From positions 1 to 5,697 of the forward strand of contig DAOVGE010000083.1 in assembly GCA_030672605.1 (NCBI GenBank): 5,697 bases of DNA. The letters are read 5' to 3'. Shown here one piece after another: positions 1-5,301 of the stretch; the stretch's first letter is position 1, and every line of letters starts with the position of its first letter. The stretch is from Methanosarcinales archaeon. GTDB lineage: Archaea; Halobacteriota; Methanosarcinia; Methanosarcinales; Methanogasteraceae. The notes beneath the pieces were generated by a model. The model was not told where the DNA came from, did no database searches, and saw only the letters and a program-made list of their open reading frames with translations. Position numbers and translations under genes: made by a program.

Positions 1-436
1 CATCCCTGAAATCCCATGACTCTACCGGCACCGAACTGCCGCTTATATCTCCATCATGAACAGCAGTCACGGTCACGACACCCGGATCAAACGAGAGATC
101 GAACTGCCCGGAATCGAGATCATCGGCATTGTGGACGTCTATTGTGACCTCAAATGCACCAGACACAACTTCCGGAGAATTGACGCACACTTGCGTCTTC
201 TGCGCAATCATCTGTATCATGAGTGCGTCGAGCGAGTCCACCCTGCCGTCAGCGTTCACATCAGCACGTTCCAGATCCGGCGCTACGCTGCCGGCAGCCA
301 TCGCAAGCACGAGCAACGAGTCTGCTGTCGTGATTCTGCCATCCGCGTTCACGTCGCCGAGCATGTCAGCCGATGCTGGTGTGCTGAGTGCTGCGAGAGC
401 TATCAGCACGCAGTAGATTGCGTATTTTGTCTTCAT
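1..436 (-). CDS. Secreted dockerin/cohesin protein, paralog of the upstream gene (partial, C-terminus outside window)
   Basis: The frame is open from ATG at 436-434 to the window edge, giving 145 codons with no stop. Residues 1-23 look like a signal peptide (basic start, hydrophobic core, cleavage after TPASA). A dockerin follows: two EF-hand-like calcium loops, GDVNADGRITTAD at about 27-39 and ADVNADGRVDSLD at about 58-70, with Asp/Asn/Asp at loop positions 1, 3 and 5 and Asp at 12. From about residue 83 a cohesin begins (VCVNSPEVVSG, then SGQFDLSFDPGVV) and is cut off by the window. By hand alignment about 110 of 145 residues match the N-terminus of the 1195-residue protein encoded just upstream, with a two-residue indel after the signal peptide. 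The start is supported by AGGAGGT 7 bases upstream and by alignment with the paralog. Only 30 bases separate the genes, so co-transcription is likely. Dockerins bind cohesins with calcium; the partner here is unknown. The rest may resemble the neighbour (more cohesins, then a beta-helix), but this cannot be seen. Confidence 0.9.
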   Translation of the reverse strand, partial: MKTKYAIYCVLIALAALSTPASADMLGDVNADGRITTADSLLVLAMAAGSVAPDLERADVNADGRVDSLDALMIQMIAQKTQVCVNSPEVVSGAFEVTIDVHNADDLDSGQFDLSFDPGVVTVTAVHDGDISGSSVPVESWDFRD

Positions 437-443
437 TGATCAC

Positions 444-450
444 ACCTCCT
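444..450 (-). promoter_or_regulatory. Strong Shine-Dalgarno site of the second dockerin/cohesin gene
   Basis: The minus strand reads AGGAGGT, 7 bases before the ATG at 436. It lies in the 30-base gap after the TAG stop (467-469) of the long gene. The match to the 16S anti-Shine-Dalgarno sequence is much better than the AAAGGGA in front of the upstream paralog, which suggests that the second cistron initiates independently and efficiently on a shared transcript. No TATA box fits in the gap; a promoter inside the upstream gene cannot be excluded. Confidence 0.75.
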
Positions 451-466
451 TCTGTTCCTGGATATT

Positions 467-3400
467 CTATGTTTCCACAAAATAATTCTCACTCGGCGTC
501 ACGAGCGGGTAATTGTCTCTGTCGGAATCTATGTTGTAGGGAGATTTTCCGATCCCATCCCCGTCGGCGTCGGTTCCGCTGTAATCATCCCAGTAGTTGC
601 CCGGATAGTTGCTGTGAGCGCTCCCATCGTATGTGTAGTGTATCATTGATGGAGAGCTCCAGATATTTGTTGAATTACGAGACTGGACATTGAGTGAATT
701 GTATACAAAGTTGTTGAAGTAGATCAGACTATTGTTTGAACGATACAAATATATACCTCTGCTGTTGTTCAATACATCATTGTTTGTCAGCACGTTATCG
801 TCAGACCGTTCCATACAAACGCCTTCCTGACCGTTTGATGCGCAGTTGTTCGTCAACGTGTTACTCTGAGACTTGTGCAGACAGATACCCTCGCGGCAGC
901 CAATCGATGTTACGTTCTCTATTCTTGAGTTATTGATCTTGTAGAAACAAACACCGGCGCCATTGTTGGCAAGCACCAGATCTTTCACTGTGACGTTCTC
1001 ACAATTCACGCAGTAAACCGTGCCTGCGTTTGTGGTGCCGTCGATTGTGAGGTCAGAAGCATTCTTGATGTAATAGATTGGTTTGCCATCCACGAGATTG
1101 GTCGTGTCAACGTCATCGTCAGAACTATGGGGGACTGCAAAATTATATTTATTACCAGACATGCGATTGCCTCTGAGCGTGTTCGTTGAGCCCAATGACC
1201 ATAGATAGATGCCATATTCGTGGTTCCGGTTTACAGTGTTGTTTATGAATTCATTGTGGCCAGAAAAGAAGAGATGTATACCATCCACTTTGTTCAATTC
1301 TATGAGGTTCTCTCGTATTGTATTGTTGTCTGATGACCCGAACACGTAAATACCATGCTGATTGTTCGAGTTGATATCATTATCCCCGATTGTGTTATTC
1401 GATGAATCATCCAGACGGATGCCGTGCATATAATTTGAGCTAATATTATTTTTTGTTATCTTGCAATTGTTTGTCTCCATGAGATGAATGCCAACAATGG
1501 TGTTAGATATATCTGAATGTCCGACCGTGATATTATCGCAGTTCGCAAGTATTACCTGCCCTGCACCTTCAATCTCCTGGTCAGATTCGCTTTCGAGATA
1601 AATAAGCGGCTTGCCATTCACTATGTTACCCCTCACCTCGTTTTTGGTGGAGTCATGGTAAATGTGGATGCCATCGTTTACGAAGGTGTTCTCTATTATG
1701 CTGTTGCCTGAACCTGTCAGGGAAATACCTGCAGCGCAACCGGAGTCGAGTGGAGGTTCCCAGAACTGTCCATTATTTGAGATGTTGTTTCTGACAATGT
1801 TATTATTCGATGAATATGTCATGCTATCTCTCAATATGATGCCATTCCATCTGTTAAAGCTCACTTTATTGCCGCTGATGCGGTTATTGGAAGAACCCCG
1901 CAATGTGATACCAAAACCTCCAGTCTCTATGCCGTTATTTGAACAATTGTTACCTGATATGTTGTTATTGTTTGAGTCCTCAAGGTTGATGCCTTCGTAT
2001 CCGTTGTTCGAGCAGTCAGTTATTGATACGATGTTGTTACTCGATTCACGGAAACGGATGCCAGTCATATTGTTGTTCGAGCAATTATTGCTTGATATGA
2101 TGTTGTTACTCGATTCACGGAAATGAATGCCAGTCATCTTGTTGTTCGAGCAATCATTGCCTGATATGATGTTGTTGCTCGAATCTTCGAGGCGGATACC
2201 GTCCCACCCGGTGTTCGAGCAATCATTGTCCGATACGATGTTGTTACTCGAACCATCGAGATGAATGCAAATCCAATTGTTTGAGCAATTATTGGTGGAA
2301 ATGTTGCAGTAACCCGCATCAAGGCATATCCCTGCTTTGAGGAATGCTGCTCCCGTCACCGTAAAACCACTCATATTAACATAATCCGCGGTTATCTCAA
2401 CGGCGTGGTCATTTCCCCTTGCCTTAATGACGCAGTTTGCAGACCCATTTTCAGACAGTATCGTCAGGGATTTGGTGACCCGCACATTCTCACGATGAAT
2501 ACCATCCCCGACCATGATCGTATGCCCGTCCGATGTATCAGGATCATCGATTGCATCCTGGATGAAGAGGAAATCTTCGCCGGTGTCCAAGTTATGAACC
2601 CGATCTACCAGAGTATACTCTCCACTGATTACCATATCGTCAGTCCAGATCGATGGTATCGTATTCGCACGGTTGTCAACAAGCATCTCATCCGATATGC
2701 CCAGAACGCTGTAGCCCTCTGATCCTGTTGTCTCGAAACTGATCGTTGCTATCTGCCCTGACCCGCTCACTCCGGCAAGTCCCGGCAGGTTGAAGAGCAC
2801 GCGAATCGACTCAGCAGAACCGAACACCCACATATCCATCGGCACCGCTGTGCCGGATATGTTTCCTGCACTGACACCGGTCACGTTCACAATACTTGAA
2901 TCAAAGGAGAGCTCAAACTGCCCGCAATCCAGATCGGTCACGTTCTCGATATCGATTGTGACCTCGAATGCACCGGACACAACTTCGGGAGCGTTGACAG
3001 TAACCGGCACTGTAATGGTCACATGATCCGGGGTCCAGATTGCCGGCATCTTCTCGCCCCCCGTGTCAACAAGCACTCCATCCGATATGTCCAGAACGCT
3101 AACATCACCCTGCGATCCCGTTACCTCGAAGTTCACCCTTGCTACGTATCCGGATCCGCTGACCCCATTTCCATCTGAGAGTTCGAAGAATATCCTGATC
3201 GTGTCAGCGTCCATGAAATGCCAGAGGGCGATCGGTATCGTTGTGTTGTCTATCTTTCCCGTATCAACGCCGGTCACATTCACAACACCTGGGTCAAAGG
3301 AGAGGTCGAACTGTCCGGAAGCAAGACCAATCGCGTTCTTGATATCGATCGCGACATCAAATGTACCCGATACGATCTCGGGCGCATTGACCATGACATG

Positions 3401-4054
3401 CGGCGTTTCAGCTTCAATGATGGCAACCTCGCAATCGTTCCAGATTGCCGGTATCACAGATGCATCGGTGTCGACGAGCAGTCCATCAGATATATCCAGA
3501 ACACATGAATCACCCTGCGATCCGGTCACCTCGAAACTGATCGTAGCTATCTGCCCTTGCCCGCTCACTCTGGTGACTCCCGGGAGATTGAAGAGCACGC
3601 GAATCGTGCCAGAATCCACGAAATCCCATGACTCTACCGGCACCTGTCTGCCGTCTATGTTCCCATCATGAACCGCAGTCACGTTCACAACGCTTGAATT
3701 AAATGAGAGGTCAAACTGCCCAGAATCGAGATTGACGGCGTTATAAATGTTTATTGTGACCTCAAACGTACCAGACACAACTTCCGGGGCATTGACGCAG
3801 ACCTGCGTCTTCTGCACAATCGTCCGTATCATGAGTGCGTCGAGCGAGTTCACCCTGCCGTCAGCGTTCACATCAGCACGTTCCGGATCCGTGGCTACGC
3901 TGCCGGCAGCCATCCGGAGTGCGAGAAGCGAGTCTGCTGTGGTGATTCTACCATCTGCGTTCACGTCGCCCGCGATGTTATACTCTGCCGATATCGGTGC
4001 GCTGAGTGCTGCGAGGACTATCAGCATGTAGTAGATTGTGTATCTCGTTTTCAT
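467..4054 (-). CDS. Secreted dockerin - three cohesins - NosD-type beta-helix surface protein (1195 aa)
   Basis: Seen in the protein: a signal peptide at 1-23 (cleavage after PISA); a dockerin at about 29-81 with two calcium loops (D30, N32, D34, D41 and D61, N63, D65, D72); three cohesin-like domains at about 85-213, 219-348 and 351-478, each starting with (V/M)xVNAPE(V/I)VSG, then a GQF(D/E)LSF strand, a VSGxG turn and a (L/M)LVD motif; and from about 480 to 1180 a right-handed parallel beta-helix. The helix opens with a cap (FIQDAIDD, IMVGDGIHRENV), continues with roughly 23-residue coils (SSNNIxSxNxCSNN, GIxLxxS) and contains two NosD-type modules marked by GKPLIY (814-819) and GKPIYY (990-995). 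The end, NYWDDYSGTDADGDGIG, is typical of archaeal NosD-like surface proteins. There is no C-terminal membrane helix or PGF-CTERM-like signal, so cell attachment probably depends on protein contacts. Many N-x-S/T sequons suggest glycosylation. The start has AAAGGGA 6 bases upstream and aligns with the paralog's start. Known of the families: dockerin-cohesin pairing is calcium dependent; such helices often bind or cleave polysaccharide. A catalytic role is not visible. A role in nitrous-oxide reductase maturation is not implied by the NosD name. Confidence 0.93.
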   Translation of the reverse strand: MKTRYTIYYMLIVLAALSAPISAEYNIAGDVNADGRITTADSLLALRMAAGSVATDPERADVNADGRVNSLDALMIRTIVQKTQVCVNAPEVVSGTFEVTINIYNAVNLDSGQFDLSFNSSVVNVTAVHDGNIDGRQVPVESWDFVDSGTIRVLFNLPGVTRVSGQGQIATISFEVTGSQGDSCVLDISDGLLVDTDASVIPAIWNDCEVAIIEAETPHVMVNAPEIVSGTFDVAIDIKNAIGLASGQFDLSFDPGVVNVTGVDTGKIDNTTIPIALWHFMDADTIRIFFELSDGNGVSGSGYVARVNFEVTGSQGDVSVLDISDGVLVDTGGEKMPAIWTPDHVTITVPVTVNAPEVVSGAFEVTIDIENVTDLDCGQFELSFDSSIVNVTGVSAGNISGTAVPMDMWVFGSAESIRVLFNLPGLAGVSGSGQIATISFETTGSEGYSVLGISDEMLVDNRANTIPSIWTDDMVISGEYTLVDRVHNLDTGEDFLFIQDAIDDPDTSDGHTIMVGDGIHRENVRVTKSLTILSENGSANCVIKARGNDHAVEITADYVNMSGFTVTGAAFLKAGICLDAGYCNISTNNCSNNWICIHLDGSSNNIVSDNDCSNTGWDGIRLEDSSNNIISGNDCSNNKMTGIHFRESSNNIISSNNCSNNNMTGIRFRESSNNIVSITDCSNNGYEGINLEDSNNNNISGNNCSNNGIETGGFGITLRGSSNNRISGNKVSFNRWNGIILRDSMTYSSNNNIVRNNISNNGQFWEPPLDSGCAAGISLTGSGNSIIENTFVNDGIHIYHDSTKNEVRGNIVNGKPLIYLESESDQEIEGAGQVILANCDNITVGHSDISNTIVGIHLMETNNCKITKNNISSNYMHGIRLDDSSNNTIGDNDINSNNQHGIYVFGSSDNNTIRENLIELNKVDGIHLFFSGHNEFINNTVNRNHEYGIYLWSLGSTNTLRGNRMSGNKYNFAVPHSSDDDVDTTNLVDGKPIYYIKNASDLTIDGTTNAGTVYCVNCENVTVKDLVLANNGAGVCFYKINNSRIENVTSIGCREGICLHKSQSNTLTNNCASNGQEGVCMERSDDNVLTNNDVLNNSRGIYLYRSNNSLIYFNNFVYNSLNVQSRNSTNIWSSPSMIHYTYDGSAHSNYPGNYWDDYSGTDADGDGIGKSPYNIDSDRDNYPLVTPSENYFVET
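1976..2251 (-). repeat. 69-bp tandem repeats encoding four 23-residue beta-helix coils
   Basis: Four units in register encode residues 602-624, 625-647, 648-670 and 671-693 of the long protein, each with the pattern SSNNI(V/I)SxxxCSNxxxxGIxxx(E)D/E. The DNA is highly similar between units: on the plus strand TGTTGTTACTCGATTCACGGAAA recurs exactly 69 bases apart around 2032 and 2101. More degenerate coils continue on both sides (residues 580-601, 694-720 with a four-residue insertion, and 721-743). Each unit is one turn of the parallel beta-helix, so copy-number change would lengthen or shorten the rod without breaking the frame. Confidence 0.85.
2621..3802 (-). repeat. Three tandem cohesin-domain repeats
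   Basis: Three successive units of about 130 codons: cohesin 1 at 3802-3416, cohesin 2 at 3400-3011 and cohesin 3 at 3004-2621. They share the start VNAPE(V/I)VSG, the strand GQF(D/E)LSF, VNVT, a W in the middle (SWDF, LWHF, MWVF), the (S/T)IR(V/I) strand, and VSGxGxxAxxxFE. Cohesins 1 and 3 share the string RVLFNLPG and are closer to each other there than to cohesin 2 (RIFFELSDG). Cohesin 3 lacks the DxSVLDISDG form kept in 1 and 2 and reads VLGISDE. The DNA is visibly repetitive, for example the 15-base GAAGAGCACGCGAAT on the plus strand near 2793 and again near 3590. Confidence 0.85.
3614..4054 (-). repeat. Direct repeat: 5' end of the long gene, matching 1-436
   Basis: This segment encodes residues 1-147 of the long protein and matches the start of the second gene at 1-436 at both the DNA and protein level. 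Shared DNA on the plus strand includes AAATCCCATGACTCTACCGG near 8 and 3621, and TCGAGCGAGT(C/T)CACCCTGCCG near 229 and 3840. Differences are scattered through the dockerin and cohesin and are heavier in the signal peptide, including a two-codon indel. The pattern fits a whole-gene tandem duplication followed by divergence rather than a very recent copy. Confidence 0.85.
3812..3970 (-). other. Dockerin domain coding segment
   Basis: This encodes residues 29-81 of the long surface protein. Two copies of a calcium loop plus helix (GDVNADGRITTADSLLAL and ADVNADGRVNSLDALMI) are 31 residues apart, as in type I dockerins (Pfam PF00404 by recognition). All expected calcium ligands at loop positions 1, 3, 5, 9 and 12 are polar or acidic. 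The residues that often set cohesin specificity (loop positions 10-11) differ between the copies: TA in the first and SL in the second. This makes the symmetrical dual-binding mode of classical cellulosomal dockerins less certain. The N-terminal placement is unusual compared with bacterial cellulosomal enzymes, where dockerins are mostly C-terminal. Confidence 0.88.
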
Positions 4055-4080
4055 CCCATATCCCTTTCCGTTTCTGTTTC

Positions 4081-4100
4081 AATCTGATTAATCACAGATT
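4081..4100. repeat. Short inverted repeat in the leader of the surface-protein gene
   Basis: AATCTG (4081-4086) and CAGATT (4095-4100) are inverted around an 8-base spacer. Inside lies the perfect 10-base palindrome TGATTAATCA (4085-4094). It sits 27-46 bases before the start codon and, if the TATA call is right, downstream of transcription start. It could be a regulator-binding site or a weak RNA hairpin. A 6-bp AT-rich stem may also occur by chance. Confidence 0.35.
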
Positions 4101-4183
4101 CAATCACTATTGTTGTGGGTAGCAGCATTTCTGATGATATGTAGTTCCCCATCATCGATGCCTTGAAGTACAGGACGATCTTG

Positions 4184-4199
4184 TAATATAAACTTTATG
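4184..4199 (-). promoter_or_regulatory. Probable archaeal promoter (TATA box with purine-rich BRE) for the surface-protein operon
   Basis: On the minus strand the sequence reads CATAAAG followed directly by TTTATATTA (4192-4184), a good match to an archaeal TATA box with an A-rich upstream BRE. Transcription would begin about 25 bases downstream, near 4160-4165, leaving a leader of about 105-110 bases before the ATG at 4054. It is the best AT-rich candidate in the gap. It implies that the dockerin/cohesin genes are transcribed separately from the transporter genes, although read-through from 4281 is possible because I see no clear terminator. Confidence 0.55.
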
Positions 4200-4280
4200 G
4201 TTTGTATGCTGTACTGGCCGATCGTTGTCGATTTGGCAGAGTTATTCGCGAAATCCGGACTAGCGATATCACGCACGCCC

Positions 4281-5297
4281 TCACACAACCAACAACGCAG
4301 CTATGAATAACGCGTCAATAGCGAACGTTGCCGCAGCATTTATTGCGACGGTCTTGCTGCCAAGCCTGGGACCGAAGAGCGATACATGCAGTGGCAATGA
4401 ATGTTTCGCAGACCTTGCCGATAGCGTAACCACGTTGCCAAGCAATAATGCGATTAACACGCCTTTCGTTGTGATTGCTCCTTCGCTCAGAAGACTGCCT
4501 GCGAGAATTATCCCTGCATACGAATTTACAACTGCGGTTGCAGTGATCAGGGCGACTTCGCTCTCCAATCCTAAAATACGTGTGATGGGATCTATAACTG
4601 TAGAGAAAGACTCGAAAAAGTTCAGTTCAAATGCCACAGATACCAGAAATAGGGTGATAAACATTGTGGGCACGATTCTCTTGAGCAGTTTGTACGTGCT
4701 GTCAGCGCTTTTTTTCGAGGCACTGCGACCATCCGGAGCGCGAGTACCATGTGGATTATGCGGATTAGTTGGATTGGTTGGCGTGGCTAAATCAGCCGGA
4801 TCAGAACCGGATAGCTGAGTATCTGGCGAGAAACGACCGTCTTTCATCCAGAATCTCGCAAGAAACACCCCGATACAGGACTTCAATAACGAAACGAGAC
4901 CTACTATGCAGACATAGATCGATCCGGTGGTAAAACCGAGAATAGGGATCACAACGGGTACGAAAAACGTGAAGAGGTGTGAGAGGATGCTTGGAAAGGA
5001 ACTGATCATCGTAGTCGCAATAACTTCCCGATCGGAGATCACCTTCTCCTTCAGTCCGTCCACGAGCATGGAATAACCGGCAACGGTGCTGAATGTACAG
5101 GTCACAACCGCTACGGCAGATATCGTGTGGATCTTCGCAATACTCGAGAGGGGGCTTGTTAGCCAGTCGAATTTTTTCATCAGCCCGGTATTGACCGCAA
5201 AACTCGTCACAAAGATGCCGATTGCTATTATCGGGACTATCTTTGCGGTATAGTGGGCGGCATAGGTCAAAGCGGTGTATGTGATGTCAATAACCAT
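4281..5297 (-). CDS. GATE-domain ('nucleoside recognition') integral membrane protein, MJ0871/MJ0880-like
   Basis: A 338-residue multispanning membrane protein with roughly eight hydrophobic segments in two halves (about 10-147 and 205-337). The N-terminal half has STVAGYSML, SDREVIATTMISSFPS and VVIPILG; the C-terminal half has VNSYAGIILAGSLLSEG, LLLGNVVTLSARSAKH and HVSLFGPRLGSK. These match my recollection of the archaeal GATE family (Pfam PF07670) including Methanocaldococcus MJ0871 and MJ0880. The biochemical function is unknown; 'nucleoside recognition' is a legacy name and not evidence of nucleoside transport. Residues about 155-197 form a hydrophilic linker rich in Asn, Pro and His (NPTNPHNPH) that breaks the two halves apart and looks like repeat-driven expansion. 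ATG at 5297 is preceded by AGGAGA and lies 4 bases after the stop of the FecCD permease, so the two are translationally close and co-transcribed. This suggests a role in the same uptake system, perhaps as an accessory channel or energising subunit, but that is inference. Confidence 0.85.
   Translation of the reverse strand: MVIDITYTALTYAAHYTAKIVPIIAIGIFVTSFAVNTGLMKKFDWLTSPLSSIAKIHTISAVAVVTCTFSTVAGYSMLVDGLKEKVISDREVIATTMISSFPSILSHLFTFFVPVVIPILGFTTGSIYVCIVGLVSLLKSCIGVFLARFWMKDGRFSPDTQLSGSDPADLATPTNPTNPHNPHGTRAPDGRSASKKSADSTYKLLKRIVPTMFITLFLVSVAFELNFFESFSTVIDPITRILGLESEVALITATAVVNSYAGIILAGSLLSEGAITTKGVLIALLLGNVVTLSARSAKHSLPLHVSLFGPRLGSKTVAINAAATFAIDALFIAALLVV
4750..4785 (-). repeat. Degenerate 9-bp tandem repeat encoding an Asn-Pro-rich linker
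   Basis: On the plus strand the units are TGTGGATTA, TGCGGATTA, GTTGGATTG and GTTGGCGTG. On the coding strand they give the TPTNPTNPHNPH part of the GATE protein's central loop. The three-residue period (N-P-x) and the low complexity contrast with the conserved membrane halves on either side. The array keeps the reading frame. Confidence 0.6.
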
Positions 5298-5301
5298 ATT
5301 A

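Larger units (their letters stand above)
4055..4280. other. Intergenic region between transporter operon and surface-protein operon
   Basis: This 226-base gap contains the probable promoter at 4184-4199, the inverted repeat at 4081-4100 and the weak ribosome site AAAGGGA at 4061-4067 (minus strand). I see no tRNA, no T-rich minus-strand run that would mark a terminator for the gene ending at 4281, and no convincing small gene. Confidence 0.6.

Noticed and set aside
467..600. C-terminal DADGDGIG as a second dockerin
   Set aside because: Only one acidic loop is present, without the paired loop and helices of a dockerin. This tail is common at the end of archaeal NosD-like beta-helix proteins.
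1662..2126. 154-codon plus-strand frame with Leu-rich repeats (LLFEQLLLDMMLLLDS)
   Set aside because: It is the complement of the 69-bp beta-helix repeats. The apparent leucine-rich repeats are a shadow of Asn/Ser-rich coils on the coding strand.
1976..2251. CRISPR-like array because of regular spacing
   Set aside because: The units are contiguous coding repeats with no unique spacers and a strict multiple-of-three period, inside an intact open frame.
467..2600. NosD function (copper insertion into nitrous-oxide reductase)
   Set aside because: The similarity is to the beta-helix repeat shared by many surface proteins. No nos genes are nearby and the dockerin/cohesin context points to extracellular assembly.
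3063..3671. 202-codon open frame on the plus strand opposite the cohesins
   Set aside because: It is antisense to a clearly real domain-rich gene. The composition (Ser/Thr/Pro rich, repeating in step with the cohesin repeats) is what the complement of those repeats gives.
4100..4288. Possible 62-codon minus-strand gene overlapping the end of the GATE gene
   Set aside because: It begins with TTG, has no good ribosome site or recognisable motif, and the likely promoter of the next gene lies inside it. It is better explained as non-coding.
4303..4818. 171-codon plus-strand frame opposite the GATE gene
   Set aside because: It is antisense to a conserved membrane protein and has no membrane, signal or domain features of its own.
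4281..5297. Nucleoside transporter function for the GATE protein
   Set aside because: The 'nucleoside recognition' label is historical. The operon partner is a FecCD importer permease and no nucleoside genes are seen.
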